Position numbers and translations under genes: made by a program. Shown here piece by piece: positions 51,777 through 61,990 of a stretch of DNA of 64,000 nt. Source of the DNA: Neolewinella aurantiaca (GTDB lineage: Bacteria; Bacteroidota; Bacteroidia; Chitinophagales; Saprospiraceae); contig NZ_VOXD01000008.1 in the NCBI RefSeq assembly GCF_008014675.1, positions 1 through 64,000 of the forward strand, in the 5' to 3' direction. Under the pieces are notes generated by a model. That model saw only the letters and a program-made list of their open reading frames with translations. It ran no database searches and was not told the origin of the DNA. The stretch's first letter is position 1; each line of letters opens with the position of its first letter.

Positions 51777-54668
51777 CTACTCCAGTTCGTACGAAACCGT
51801 ATATGTTCCTGACCCCAGAGTAATTGGTGTTTGTGAAGCCCCCGGTACTGCATTACCTGACCAGGATTCACCATTCATTTTCACCGTTCCGGCTCTGGCG
51901 GCGCTGAGAGGTAAGATCGCAGTAGTATTGAATGGGATGGTAAGCTGCATTGAAAACAGCTCACCCTGTTTCTTCCATTTATTCTCGATCACTCCAAATG
52001 GGCTGGAGATGCGTGTATCGGCGTGATCGATTGCCTCCGGAACAAGGGGATCAAGGATGAATTCTTTATAGCCAGGGCCTTTTATTACCGGCTTGATCCC
52101 ACCCAAACGCTCGTAGAAGTAAGCGGCAAAACCGCTGTGCATCGGGTGATTGAGTGAATTACTGAACTCGATGCCTGTTGACCAGTCGAACTGCCGCTCC
52201 GGCCAGGTCGTGAAACCGGTGTTCAATATGAAAGCCTGACTGGGGAACTCAGGGTTAGTAAGTACACTATAGGCGAGGTCGGCCTTTTCGTAATCGCTCA
52301 ATACGGTATATAAATAGCGATTTCCGTGAATGCCGACGGTGTGGTGGCCATTATTGACTTCTTCAATATCGTAGATCAGACCGTTCAAAACGCTTTGCTC
52401 TTCCTCCCCGGGTACGAGATCGAACTGCATAGCCATCACAGTGGCCGTCTGGCTGCCGTACCAGCGGTGATTGGTGCCTGGTATCGGTTCCTGATATACG
52501 CGGTTAAACGCAGCCCTCAGGTCGCTTATCTCATTCGTAAGAAACCGGGTGTATTGCTCGTCTTCCACCAAGACCGAAAAGGTCTTCATGACTTTCAAAA
52601 TGTCGTAAAAATAGGCTGTTGCTGAGACAACCGGATGACACTCCATTGCCGACGGGTTTTTCCTGCGATCCCAGCGCGGAGGGCACCAGTCTCCCATACC
52701 ATTTTCGATAATTCCGTCAGCATTTTTAAAGCTGAGGTAGTAGGCTGTAAGCTGCTTCATGTCTGCGTAGTTGTCGAGGACGATTTGCTCGTTGCCGTAA
52801 TGGAGGTAATGATACCAGGGCAGGTAGATAGCCGCAACACCCCAGTCAAGTTTTGCAATGGTCGAGGTCCGCCGGCCGGGAGCGATCATCGTGGGCACCA
52901 GAAAATCCTTTTCTTCTTTTGCTCCTTTTACCCTCCGAAACTGCGTTCGGATGTCTTCCATGTATTTTTCGTAGAACGACGCCACGTCGTAATTGTAAAG
53001 AGTAAATTCCGCAGCGGCGTGGGCATCGCCCAGCCAGCCGCATTTCTCGCGGTGCGGGCAATCTTCCGGAATGCCATGAAGGTTATCGACAACAGTCCAT
53101 TTACTGACTTCCAACATCCGGTTCAGCAGAGAATCCGAACACTGAAAATCTCCGGTTTCCTCCACGTCAGTACTCACCAGATAGGCGGTAAAGTCCTCTT
53201 TGCGCGGCCGTTGGCTAAGGCCCTCTACTTCCGCGTAGCGGAAGCCGTGGTAGGTAAAGCTTGGCTCCCAGCTCTCGCGCGCATCACTTCCGCACACGTA
53301 CACCAGTTGCTGAGACAGGCCGCTGGCACCACCACCGGTAGAACCAAGAAAGAGCGCGTCTTCGTTCCGCTTCAACGCCTCGGCCAGTTGCAAATGAACC
53401 CTCGTTCCCGCTTTTTCCCGGACGCTGAGGCGAATCCAGCCAGCGATGTTCTGGCCGAAGTCGATGATCCAGTTTCCGTTCGTGGCCCGAAAGATTTTTT
53501 GTGGCTCCAACGCCTTCAATTTCCTGATCGGAGGAATTACCTGTGGCTTTAGGGTTCCCACTACCGGACTGGTTACCGTTACTTTTCGATTTCTGGAATC
53601 GTCGTAGCCGTTTTCGTTCCATCCTTTGTTCGAAAAGCGCGCGTCGTAGGTTTCTCCACCGTAGATGTTGTCGAACACGATTGGGCCGGGAACTGAGGTC
53701 CAGCTCCCGTCCGTTACGATGGCTTCCGAAGTACCGTCTTCGTACCTGATTTTAAGCATCAAACGAACTGCCGGCGGACCGTAAGCCAGGTTTTTTTCGG
53801 ATTCGGGATCGCGCTTGAAAGCCAGGTTCTGCCCGTAAAAACCGTTACCAAGTTTTATCCCGAGTGTATTAGCGTCTTCAAGGATATGTTCCCTGGCGTT
53901 CAGAACCACGTAATAGGCGGTCTTATCGTAATTCGACGGAGCGGGGTCCAGCTTATGATCACCAACTTTTTTCCCGTTCAGGTACACCTCGTAGTAGCCC
54001 AGGCCCGTCACGTAGACGGTAGCGTCCGTCACCTTCTTCCCGGTGATAAATTCGCGCCGGAAGTAACCCGCCGGAAAACTGGTCGCTGAAATCGGTTTTT
54101 CCATTTTACCCGTTTGTACGTTTCTGAACCGGTGTTCCGATGTTCGTTCGTCTGCGGGTACCGTGATCCAACGTGCACCGGTCCATGCCTCTTCTCCTTG
54201 AAGCCCGGTCGTGAACGTTTGTACCGGGGACCAGGACGAAGCCAAGGCCGCTTCATCCCAGATTCGAACCTTCCAGTAGTAGGTCTTCCCGGCTTCCAGT
54301 GACTCGCCGCCGAATTCGTTGTGAACGGAGCTGGCCGCCGCGAGCTTCCCGGAATCCCATACGTCTCCCACGTCCTTCGCCAACAGTTCCGGAGCTGAAG
54401 AGACTAGTAGCCGATAAGCGGATTGATAACGGTTGGTCCCTCCCGCCGATACAACCCAGGAAAACCGGGGCTTCAGCCCGTCAATGACCATTGGGTTTTC
54501 TGCATAATTACACAGCAGGCGCTCGAATGCAATAGCTCCTGGTCTCAGGCGCTCTTGTTGATTTGAAGGGTAAGGCAATAGATTACCTGACGTAGCGGTT
54601 TTTGGGGCGCGGCCGCAGGTGCAAAGTGACAGGATAAAGAGCAGGGAAAAGAGGATAGGTCTTTGCAT
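51777..54668 (-). CDS. GH78 alpha-L-rhamnosidase (lipoprotein)
   Basis: A 963-residue enzyme with the GH78 order: N-terminal beta domains with the Fn3-like start (FERLLCNYAENPMVIDGLKPRFSW), rhamnosidase N domain (YFRREFITGKKV, YEVYLNGKKVGD), an (alpha/alpha)6 catalytic barrel with EDCPHREKCGWLGDAHAAAEF (~555-575, general acid region), and a C-terminal beta domain. It removes alpha-L-rhamnose from oligosaccharides in the periplasm. The signal has an atypical lipobox (LSLCTCGRAPK) encoded by a copy of the dispersed repeat (54,606-54,624). It starts 3 bp after the BNR-propeller gene, so they are co-translated. Confidence 0.92.
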   Translation of the reverse strand: MQRPILFSLLFILSLCTCGRAPKTATSGNLLPYPSNQQERLRPGAIAFERLLCNYAENPMVIDGLKPRFSWVVSAGGTNRYQSAYRLLVSSAPELLAKDVGDVWDSGKLAAASSVHNEFGGESLEAGKTYYWKVRIWDEAALASSWSPVQTFTTGLQGEEAWTGARWITVPADERTSEHRFRNVQTGKMEKPISATSFPAGYFRREFITGKKVTDATVYVTGLGYYEVYLNGKKVGDHKLDPAPSNYDKTAYYVVLNAREHILEDANTLGIKLGNGFYGQNLAFKRDPESEKNLAYGPPAVRLMLKIRYEDGTSEAIVTDGSWTSVPGPIVFDNIYGGETYDARFSNKGWNENGYDDSRNRKVTVTSPVVGTLKPQVIPPIRKLKALEPQKIFRATNGNWIIDFGQNIAGWIRLSVREKAGTRVHLQLAEALKRNEDALFLGSTGGGASGLSQQLVYVCGSDARESWEPSFTYHGFRYAEVEGLSQRPRKEDFTAYLVSTDVEETGDFQCSDSLLNRMLEVSKWTVVDNLHGIPEDCPHREKCGWLGDAHAAAEFTLYNYDVASFYEKYMEDIRTQFRRVKGAKEEKDFLVPTMIAPGRRTSTIAKLDWGVAAIYLPWYHYLHYGNEQIVLDNYADMKQLTAYYLSFKNADGIIENGMGDWCPPRWDRRKNPSAMECHPVVSATAYFYDILKVMKTFSVLVEDEQYTRFLTNEISDLRAAFNRVYQEPIPGTNHRWYGSQTATVMAMQFDLVPGEEEQSVLNGLIYDIEEVNNGHHTVGIHGNRYLYTVLSDYEKADLAYSVLTNPEFPSQAFILNTGFTTWPERQFDWSTGIEFSNSLNHPMHSGFAAYFYERLGGIKPVIKGPGYKEFILDPLVPEAIDHADTRISSPFGVIENKWKKQGELFSMQLTIPFNTTAILPLSAARAGTVKMNGESWSGNAVPGASQTPITLGSGTYTVSYELE
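54606..54624. repeat. Dispersed repeat arm inside a coding region
   Basis: GGCGCGGCCGCAGGTGCAA, 19/19 identical to the arm at 16,787-16,805, here read in the minus direction as part of the rhamnosidase signal (C-T-C-G-R-A-P). Confidence 0.75.
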
Positions 54669-54671
54669 TCA

Positions 54672-56099
54672 TCAATTATTTTGCTGAAGGCATAGCGCCT
54701 CCTTTTTGATACGTTTAAGAGGGCCACTGTCCCCTAAGACATACATTCTTCGATAATCAGTTCCTTTTTGCTTTTCAGCGACAATAACTCTGGCATCAGG
54801 GTGTGCATTTTCAATCAAAGAAGAAATGGCGAACGTGGATTTTTTTCTGCTCAAAAAAACATTGGCTTTACTGAAAGTAGCTCCGGCATCAAAGCTGTCC
54901 CATCGACTTACCTCACCAATACCTTCTTCATTTTTGCTCTCCAGGTAAGCACTCACTTCATTAGGAGCCCCTGCTTTTATATTCCCTCCCCCAACAGGAA
55001 GGCCGGCGTTTTCGTTTTGCACCCATTCCGTTCCATCCCATCGGAAGTGGTGCATGTTTTTTGGCGCACTCCTTCTCTCCCCCACATCTTTGCCAATGGT
55101 GACACCGACATGAGGATTCCCATCAGTATCTAAGTCCACGACACCCTGAAAAGTCCAGTTCCCTGGTGTTGTTGTAACCAATGCCTTTGCGTCCGCTTCC
55201 TCCTTTGTCACCGGCACCTTCATGGGCTCACCCTTTACGTTTTGCCACGATCCGGTTTTCGTGTCAAACACCATATAATATAAATTATACCTCTTCGCTA
55301 TGTGCCCCAAGCTTTGTCCTGTTTTATCGCCGTCGCTGCAGAGGTGATAATCGAACGCAACGATCAACTCATTTCCATTTCCTTTCGTAATCCAGGGGTA
55401 CCAGGAGTCTTCCGCGGACTGATCGGTTCTACGTTTGTGCTTCAAAAACGAAACGGGGTCCTCGAATGTACGGCCGTTATCCGTTGATTTCTGGTACACC
55501 CAATTGCTCCGGTGAGCGCCATGACGATAAAATAAATATATATCCCCATTGTCCATTTTAATGAACTGATTGTAGGTGCCAAAAGGAGGGATATTATCCA
55601 GCGTCTCCCAGCTGGAGATATCTAAAGATTTTTTTGATACAGCGTGTGAGTTTCTTCCATAATGATGGTTCCCTAATACGTTCTCTCCATGCTTACGCAT
55701 TCCACCATGGCCACCGAATGCGATATGAATATATCCGGCGTCATCAATTATGATCGAAGGTTTACCGTGATTGTCTATTCTTTTTTTTCGGTCTGGGTCT
55801 TTACCCATTTCACTTACGCCCGCCTTAAACGGCCCTTTCCACTCCTTGGTCTTATGGTTGTATGAAGCTACGTAAGGGTCTTCAAGGGGCCCCTGGTAAC
55901 AAACATAGGTGATCCCCTTGTGGTACACTCCCGCAGGATGCTGTACCACAGCGACCGCATTGCCAAAACCATTGTCCGCAAAAAAATCGGCCAATGGCTC
56001 ATCATTACTTTTCTCCACCTGAGGTTTTTCTTTGACGGTGCAAGCCAGCAGAAAAAAACATAAACTCAGATTGATTATTACTAGTAGTTTCTTATTCAT
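54672..56099 (-). CDS. BNR-propeller lipoprotein, ulvan-lyase-like (PL24/PL25 type)
   Basis: A 475-residue lipoprotein (LSLCFFLLAC, Cys ~20) predicted to form a seven-bladed propeller with BNR_4-type repeats. DNHGKPSIIIDDAGYIHIAFGGHGG (~107-130 area) and NHHYGRNSH shortly after resemble the catalytic His/Asn/Tyr segment of PL24 and PL25 ulvan lyases. It would cut the Rha3S-uronate linkage by beta-elimination and produce the unsaturated uronate ends handled by GH105. The subfamily is my inference; other BNR-type lyases or sugar-binding propellers are possible. Confidence 0.65.
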   Translation of the reverse strand: MNKKLLVIINLSLCFFLLACTVKEKPQVEKSNDEPLADFFADNGFGNAVAVVQHPAGVYHKGITYVCYQGPLEDPYVASYNHKTKEWKGPFKAGVSEMGKDPDRKKRIDNHGKPSIIIDDAGYIHIAFGGHGGMRKHGENVLGNHHYGRNSHAVSKKSLDISSWETLDNIPPFGTYNQFIKMDNGDIYLFYRHGAHRSNWVYQKSTDNGRTFEDPVSFLKHKRRTDQSAEDSWYPWITKGNGNELIVAFDYHLCSDGDKTGQSLGHIAKRYNLYYMVFDTKTGSWQNVKGEPMKVPVTKEEADAKALVTTTPGNWTFQGVVDLDTDGNPHVGVTIGKDVGERRSAPKNMHHFRWDGTEWVQNENAGLPVGGGNIKAGAPNEVSAYLESKNEEGIGEVSRWDSFDAGATFSKANVFLSRKKSTFAISSLIENAHPDARVIVAEKQKGTDYRRMYVLGDSGPLKRIKKEALCLQQNN

Positions 56100-56174
56100 T
56101 GAAAATATGATTTATTCCTAATTTTCCTCACGTAATCAGAATGATGAATTGCCGGCAAGGCTCGATTGACTGCG

Positions 56175-58094
56175 TTAGCCAGCAAGAAACACCCGACAGC
56201 TAACAGCCTCCGTGCCCATTTCCACATACAGTGGCAAAGCCTGCACCCCGGGCACCATATTGAATACCCGCTCCCGCTTGGTTTCCTTGATCTGTAAAGG
56301 ACCGGTTGCTTGCACAACTACCATGCTATCGGGTTTTACTACGTGGAAGGTCTTCTCATCGATACGCTTCACTTCGTCGGTAGCAACTGAAACAAGCGGT
56401 AGCACGAGCCGAACCGCCGGCCCGCCCTCAGTGCTGGGCTCAACGGAAAAGGTGAAGGCCTGCTCATCGATGGTGTAAGCAATCGTATACGGTAACGTGC
56501 CAGCAGTGGGCGGGAGTTGCTCCTTGTCCAGGAGCTGAACTTCCGCCCATACGTTGACCTTACCGTCACCCTCCGTTGTTGCCACCTTGGCACCAAGGTC
56601 GTAGAGGTTAGTGTACCATTTCCCGTCTATCATCGCTTCCAGGCGCGGGGTAAGGGCAAATTCTTCGTCGTCCGGATCTGGTTGCTGGTTGAATTTTTCC
56701 ACCAGGATGTACTCGGCCATGCTGGCGACGAAGAGCGGTCCGACGGCTTCGTGCCAGACCATACCGGGTGCTCCGCCCGTAGCCGCGAAGCAGTGTTCTT
56801 TGTAGATGAAGTCGTAGGAAGAAACCGTCGCCCGCCAGGGGCCACGGGCCAGGAGCCAGACGTCGACCTCGGGGAAGTGACGTACTCCGTCGGCTACCTC
56901 CCGGGGCAACTTATCCCCGGGCTCCAGGGCGGTCAGGGCGGCCGGGCCGTCGAGCAGGGCGGCCAGCGGCTTGGCGTGAGCGAAGGTGTGGTGGATGCAG
57001 GGCGGCACTCCGTGTTCGGCGTAGTGGAGACCGCCGTAAATGAGACCGTTGGCAGCCGTACAGCGTTCTAACAACTGGGTGGTTCTGATGGCAGCGGTGG
57101 CGAAGGCGGGGTTGCGGCCGGCCATGAGGGCGTAGGCCGTCTGGCTACCGTCCGTAGTCCGACTGCCCCAGTAGCTCCATTTGGCCTGCCGGGTTCCCCA
57201 GCTGTTGTCCCAGCCGCCGTCGGGAAGCATGAACGCAAGGTGACCCTCCAGCGACCTGGTCAGCAGGTCGAGCAGTTCTTCGTCACCCACGTGCAGGGCG
57301 TAGTGTGCCACCCCGTTGAGGGACTCCTCTACGTTGTACCCGAGGTCGACGGGGCGAAGCCCCTTCGATGAAAGTGCGTCACTCGGCTTTCCTTCCCCGA
57401 AGAGGAGGGTATTGGGTTTTGTGAACCACTGCTTCGCATCCTTTCCCAGCACCCGCGCCCGCGCCTCATACTTGCCTTCCTCAAGCACCTCGCCGATAAG
57501 GATAAAGGCGTGGAGAGCCGTGAAGCCGTAGTTGATATTGGTAAAGTTCAGGTCGAAGTTGGCAAGCAGGTACTCCCCTACCCGACTCAGCCGCGCCCGC
57601 CATCTTTTCTGTAGATCAACGGGGAAAATACCGCCGTGGTACTTCAGGGTTTCGGCGAGGGCAATGGCTCCGAAAACGGAAATTCCCCGCCATGTTTTCG
57701 GGTTCGGCATCACCGTCCAACTTCCGTCAGGTTGCGAAACGTTGCGTTCCGCCCACTCCATCACCCCCATGGCCGCTGTGAGGTATTTCTCTTCGCCCGT
57801 GGTTTTAGCGAGGTGCGCGAAGGGGTAAACCGCATCCATACACCGCCCGTGAATACGGCCGCAGGCAGGGCACATAAGGGCTCCATGGGTCGTCGGGTCG
57901 CCCGGACTATCAACCTGCATCGCAAGCATTCCGTCGCCCCATCTCAGCAACAAACGCTCCACTAGCCCCTCAAAATCAGAACTTTCCAACGAATGACCTG
58001 AAGTTACCATTGATTCACTCGTTGTTCCTGAACAGCTATTGATGGGCAGCAGCAGCCCGGCGGCAGAGAGCGCTAAAAAAGTACGGCGTTGCAT
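56175..58094 (-). CDS. Tat-exported (alpha/alpha)-toroid protein, putative lyase or hydrolase
   Basis: A 639-residue protein (ATG 58,094). It has a combined Tat/lipoprotein signal (MQRRTFLALSAAGLLLPINSC, Cys ~21). Residues ~35-400 look helical and repetitive, with CPACGRIHGRC (possible metal or disulfide site, ~75-85), WAERNVSQPDGSW, DGGWDNSWGTRQAKWSYWGSR and HHTFAHAKPL. The remaining ~230 residues are beta-rich. A toroid followed by a beta-sandwich is the layout of heparinase II/III-like and several ulvan lyases, but I do not recognise the family. It lies in an operon between the sulfatase fusion (61 bp) and the BNR protein (75 bp). Confidence 0.6.
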   Translation of the reverse strand: MQRRTFLALSAAGLLLPINSCSGTTSESMVTSGHSLESSDFEGLVERLLLRWGDGMLAMQVDSPGDPTTHGALMCPACGRIHGRCMDAVYPFAHLAKTTGEEKYLTAAMGVMEWAERNVSQPDGSWTVMPNPKTWRGISVFGAIALAETLKYHGGIFPVDLQKRWRARLSRVGEYLLANFDLNFTNINYGFTALHAFILIGEVLEEGKYEARARVLGKDAKQWFTKPNTLLFGEGKPSDALSSKGLRPVDLGYNVEESLNGVAHYALHVGDEELLDLLTRSLEGHLAFMLPDGGWDNSWGTRQAKWSYWGSRTTDGSQTAYALMAGRNPAFATAAIRTTQLLERCTAANGLIYGGLHYAEHGVPPCIHHTFAHAKPLAALLDGPAALTALEPGDKLPREVADGVRHFPEVDVWLLARGPWRATVSSYDFIYKEHCFAATGGAPGMVWHEAVGPLFVASMAEYILVEKFNQQPDPDDEEFALTPRLEAMIDGKWYTNLYDLGAKVATTEGDGKVNVWAEVQLLDKEQLPPTAGTLPYTIAYTIDEQAFTFSVEPSTEGGPAVRLVLPLVSVATDEVKRIDEKTFHVVKPDSMVVVQATGPLQIKETKRERVFNMVPGVQALPLYVEMGTEAVSCRVFLAG

Positions 58095-58155
58095 GATAGA
58101 GGAATTAAAATGGAGATCAAAAGCGGTTTGGAGGAGGTACCCGAAATGCGGAATA

Positions 58156-60813
58156 TTACGCGTCAGGACAAGCAAACAAAACATCTTCGAGCTTATCCGG
58201 TGGGTCTTCGTTTTCAGCCCGTAACCTGCAGTATGCTTCTACATTCATCATTCCTCCCGTCCGGTAAAAAAGGTTACGCAGGCTTTTCAGGTGATGTTCC
58301 TTATCACCAAGTTGCTGGTATTCCCATTTTTTGCCGTCGAAAGCGTAGGGTTTCAGGTAATCGTAGGCAGCACGAATACTCCCTCCGGCGGGATTCTGGT
58401 AATTCCAGAGGTCTACACCCAGATGCCGGCCGTGCCATGCCAGGCGCGTCATACCCCGCAAGTTCATGGTTGAATAGCTGATTGATTTCGTCCGTGCCAG
58501 TTCGTGCGGCTGGCTGCCGTCGGCCTCTATCTGAACGTCAATCAGCCGCGACTTACCGGATTTCAACACCTCACGCGCTTCCTCCTCCCGGCCCAGGTAG
58601 CGGAGCAAACAAACCACCTGCACATCGTACCAGGTAGCATGGTTGTTGGGGCGCGTGCCTTCCTCAACTCCAAGTTTGCTCGTTTGGAGCCATCCGACAA
58701 AATCGTTCAGCCAGGTGTGCATTCCCTTTTTTGTCCGCTCGGGCAACATTTTTCCGAGCTCCAGCAGCTCCAATGCATCGACAATGTCCTGAATCGCCGT
58801 GGTCTCGATAATCCCAAAACACCGCCCGTCGTTTCTTCCTGGTATTCCCTGGCCAAAATTCAGGTTAGGGTTCATTTTAGTGTCAGGATCCAGAAACCAG
58901 GTATTGATCTGCTCGACCGCCCTCTTGCCGTACTTTTCGTCTCCGGAGAGCCAGGCCACCAGGGCCAGTTTCCCGATGGTTCGCCAGGTTCGGCTCTTCG
59001 CCTGGTTATCGGTGTTACCGTCCTTGGTCAAAGGGTTGACCTCTCCGTCTTTTCTGATCCAGGGCAGGCCGTCCGGCTTGTTTGGGTCAGGCCACCAGTA
59101 GGGAGCCAGGCTGATGTAATCGTGCATGTCTCCGCTGGGGGGCATTACCGTTTTCTGCATCACCGAGCTAAGCGGAGCTTTCATCAGTTTGTCGGCATCT
59201 CGTATCGTCCTGCGATAGAGCTCCTGATGGAGCCTGTTGTTTCTGATTTGTTCCCTGAGGCTGGTAATTTTTGCCAGGTCGTAGTTGGTGAGTTGCCCGG
59301 AAACCTGCATTGGGTTCGAGTTTCGCTCGGGTGAACTCGTCCGGGCCTTTTGCTCTACAAAATAAGGCTGGAAGGTGTAAGAAGAGTTTGCGTCCCAAAG
59401 GGCATTCGTTCGGGGGAGGTAAGCCTTAATTTTCTCGATCTCTCCTGCGTACTGTGGCTGACCGGCCAGATTTATCAGCTCATCCGGATCGGTTGTATGA
59501 TCGTAGAGTTCCTCCGCTCCGTCTTCGTACCTGATGTACCGGAACCGCTCAGTCCGAACGGCGTGGTTGTTCATTCCGTGGGTTGTAATCGCCACCGCGT
59601 GGGCGGAACTTCTTTCTCCTTTCATCACCGGTACGAGGCTTTCCCCTTCGTTCTTACTGTATTGCGGTAATCCGCAAAGTTCCAGTAAGGTTGGGTAGAC
59701 CGAAAGTAATTCGGCCGGATCGTCAATAACCTTTCCCCGGGGAAGGTCCGGGGCTGCAAACATCATTGGCACCCTGGTGGCCGGTTCCCAGAGCGCATGC
59801 TTCGCGAAGGTTCCCTTTTCCCCTAAACGGTAGCCGTGGTCAGACCACAGTACAATCACCGTATCATCCGCGTGGCCGCTACGATCAAGTGCGTCCAGGA
59901 CCCTGCCTATTTCATTGTCCACGAAACTGATACAGGCCAGATAAGCCTGGATGATTTTCGGCCATTCTCCGCTGCGTATTGCCCACTCGGTTGTCGGCAT
60001 CATCGGCAGGTCATTGATCTTCATGGCTACGGGCGGAACGTCGTTCAGGTCTCCCTCATGATAAACCGGCGTCGAGATGTCCTCCAACGGATACAAATCG
60101 AACCATTTCTGAGGCACGTACAGCGGCACGTGAACGCGCAGCAGGCCGAGCGCCATGAAGAAGGGGCTGTCGTAATCGCGCTCCAGGCGATCTATAACCC
60201 AGTCGACGGACCGGTGATCGGGCATCAGCGAATCGGCCGCAGGGAACGGGCCCCAGTCGGTACTCGTTCGCCCGTAGCGCTTCCGGTCCGAGGTACCGAA
60301 GCCATCCCACACAAAGCGTTCAGGGGGCAGCGGGCCAAAGCCTTTCTCCCGCCCTCCGGATTCATCGAGCACCCCTTTGGGAGCATGAGTGTGAAACAGC
60401 TTTCCGATTCCCATCGTACGGTAGCCATGAGTGCTGAAGTATTCGGGAAGAAACAGAATTTCCTTGGTGGCGGGGTTTTCCGAACGGATCTTTTCGTCCG
60501 GTATCATCCCGTAAATGCCGGTAGTCGACGGCCGCAACCCCGTCATGATCGACGCCCGGGAAGGGCCACAAAGTGGCGCCTGGCAATGGGCGTTTGAAAA
60601 CGTTACCCCGCGTGCCGCCAAGCGGTCGAGGTTCGGCGTTTTCGCATCAGCATAACCACCCAGCACACCGGAGAGTGTGTTGAGGTCGTCTACTGCAATA
60701 AAAAGGACATTAGGATGCTCCTTGCTTCTGGCCGAAACAGCGTCTTTTTTTGCCGCACAGGCACAGCAACAAGCAACAAGCATTGCGGCCCATACTACGT
60801 GAGGGAGTTTCAT
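58156..60813 (-). CDS. Sulfatase-alginate-lyase-like fusion lipoprotein
   Basis: An 885-residue two-domain protein. After a Cys-rich lipoprotein signal (MLVACCCAC), residues ~33-490 form an S1 sulfatase of the iduronate-2-sulfatase-like type: AVDDLNTLSG, CGPSRASIMTG (Cys ~82), GKLFHTH, WSDHGYRLGEKGTFAKH. Residues ~520-870 are an alginate_lyase (PF05426-like) toroid: MHDYISLAPYWWPDPNKPDGL, NLNFGQGIPGRNDGR, NNHATWYDVQ. The combination would remove sulfate and cleave or trim a uronate-containing chain in one polypeptide. Both domains appear complete. Which linkage the second domain acts on is not known. Confidence 0.85.
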   Translation of the reverse strand: MKLPHVVWAAMLVACCCACAAKKDAVSARSKEHPNVLFIAVDDLNTLSGVLGGYADAKTPNLDRLAARGVTFSNAHCQAPLCGPSRASIMTGLRPSTTGIYGMIPDEKIRSENPATKEILFLPEYFSTHGYRTMGIGKLFHTHAPKGVLDESGGREKGFGPLPPERFVWDGFGTSDRKRYGRTSTDWGPFPAADSLMPDHRSVDWVIDRLERDYDSPFFMALGLLRVHVPLYVPQKWFDLYPLEDISTPVYHEGDLNDVPPVAMKINDLPMMPTTEWAIRSGEWPKIIQAYLACISFVDNEIGRVLDALDRSGHADDTVIVLWSDHGYRLGEKGTFAKHALWEPATRVPMMFAAPDLPRGKVIDDPAELLSVYPTLLELCGLPQYSKNEGESLVPVMKGERSSAHAVAITTHGMNNHAVRTERFRYIRYEDGAEELYDHTTDPDELINLAGQPQYAGEIEKIKAYLPRTNALWDANSSYTFQPYFVEQKARTSSPERNSNPMQVSGQLTNYDLAKITSLREQIRNNRLHQELYRRTIRDADKLMKAPLSSVMQKTVMPPSGDMHDYISLAPYWWPDPNKPDGLPWIRKDGEVNPLTKDGNTDNQAKSRTWRTIGKLALVAWLSGDEKYGKRAVEQINTWFLDPDTKMNPNLNFGQGIPGRNDGRCFGIIETTAIQDIVDALELLELGKMLPERTKKGMHTWLNDFVGWLQTSKLGVEEGTRPNNHATWYDVQVVCLLRYLGREEEAREVLKSGKSRLIDVQIEADGSQPHELARTKSISYSTMNLRGMTRLAWHGRHLGVDLWNYQNPAGGSIRAAYDYLKPYAFDGKKWEYQQLGDKEHHLKSLRNLFYRTGGMMNVEAYCRLRAENEDPPDKLEDVLFACPDA

Positions 60814-60880
60814 AAAATCCTTGGTTTTGCATGACGAAAATCGAGGGGCAGACGGAAGAGCCGGCCTGCGCCAAAAAAAC

Positions 60881-61990
60881 TTACTTAAGCTTCCTCACCT
60901 CACTGCCGGCCATCAGGAAAGCGCCCGTCCCGAAGTTTTGCCAGCTATCGACGGAAGCGGGGGCCGGGTCGAAACCGATGTTCTGAACCCAACCGACTTT
61001 GCCGTCAGCCTGCTGCACCCCCTCCAGGGCTTTCCAGGCTTTAGCGACAGCGGGGAGGTATTCCTTACGGTCAAGTAGTCCGTTATTGATACCCCAGGCA
61101 AGGGCAAAGGTGTAGAAACCGGAGCCGGATGTTTCGCCGTGGTCCCAGGCTTCTGGCTCGAGCAGGCTGACGCGCCACAGGCCATCGGCGGGCTGGATGC
61201 TTTTGATCTTAGCCGCCATTTCTTTAAAAAGGTTCACGTAGAAGTCGCGGTGCTCATAGTCTTTCGGCATGTCCTCGAGGATCAGGGCAAGGCCACCAAG
61301 AACCCAGCCGTTTCCGCGGCTCCAGAAGATTTTTTTACCGTTGCCGCCTTTACGGTCTTTAGGTGACCCGGTCCACAGGAACCGGTTATCGCGGGCAAAG
61401 AGGTTCTCTTCCTGATCGTAGAGCAGGTCGTAGGTTTCTTTATAGTACTTATGCATCTGGTCGAGGTACCGGCGATCGTTTTTCAGGTTAGCCCATTTCA
61501 CGAGTACCGGCGGAGCCATAAACAGGGCATCACACCACCACCAGAGGGTTACCTTATCATCAGAGCGGGTTCCATCCCTCCATTCGTGTTGTTTGTAAAG
61601 GTGGTCCTCGATCCACTCAGCGGTCGGCTCACGGTTCACGACACCCGGTTTATGCTCATCCAGTACCAGGTAAGAATATGAAATCGCGATGTCATCCGCG
61701 TGGTAAAAACGCTCCCAGGTTTCCCATTTCGTACGATTCCCCATGTCTTCGATTGCTTGCAGAAAAACCGGATTATTCGTCGACTCGTAGGCCCGGGCAA
61801 CACCGGTATAGTAAGCACCGTTGGTCCAGTCGGTGGGGTCTTTTGCGTATATAGGGTTGGCTTCCTGCCACTTCAAAGCATCTGCCATTGCGGTTTCGAT
61901 CGCTGCTGGCGAAGCAATTTTGGGGGCGCTGCCGCAGGATGCAAAGAATAGGACGAGGAGCAATGGGAAGGTAAACTGATATACTTTCAT
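60881..61990 (-). CDS. GH105 unsaturated uronyl hydrolase (lipoprotein)
   Basis: A 369-residue lipoprotein ([10 protein letters not shown], Cys ~19) of the GH88/GH105 fold: [31 protein letters not shown] (catalytic Asp in WWCDALF, ~150), [14 protein letters not shown] and [19 protein letters not shown]. It releases 4,5-unsaturated uronic acid from lyase products, feeding KduI in the cytoplasm. A perfect palindromic site lies 73 bp upstream, directly after the previous sulfatase gene, so it may have its own promoter. Confidence 0.93.
   Translation of the reverse strand: MKVYQFTFPLLLVLFFASCGSAPKIASPAAIETAMADALKWQEANPIYAKDPTDWTNGAYYTGVARAYESTNNPVFLQAIEDMGNRTKWETWERFYHADDIAISYSYLVLDEHKPGVVNREPTAEWIEDHLYKQHEWRDGTRSDDKVTLWWWCDALFMAPPVLVKWANLKNDRRYLDQMHKYYKETYDLLYDQEENLFARDNRFLWTGSPKDRKGGNGKKIFWSRGNGWVLGGLALILEDMPKDYEHRDFYVNLFKEMAAKIKSIQPADGLWRVSLLEPEAWDHGETSGSGFYTFALAWGINNGLLDRKEYLPAVAKAWKALEGVQQADGKVGWVQNIGFDPAPASVDSWQNFGTGAFLMAGSEVRKLK

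Noticed and set aside
54258-54275. GATTCGAACC, resembling the T-arm of a tRNA.
   Set aside because: It is within the rhamnosidase coding region and no cloverleaf can be formed around it.
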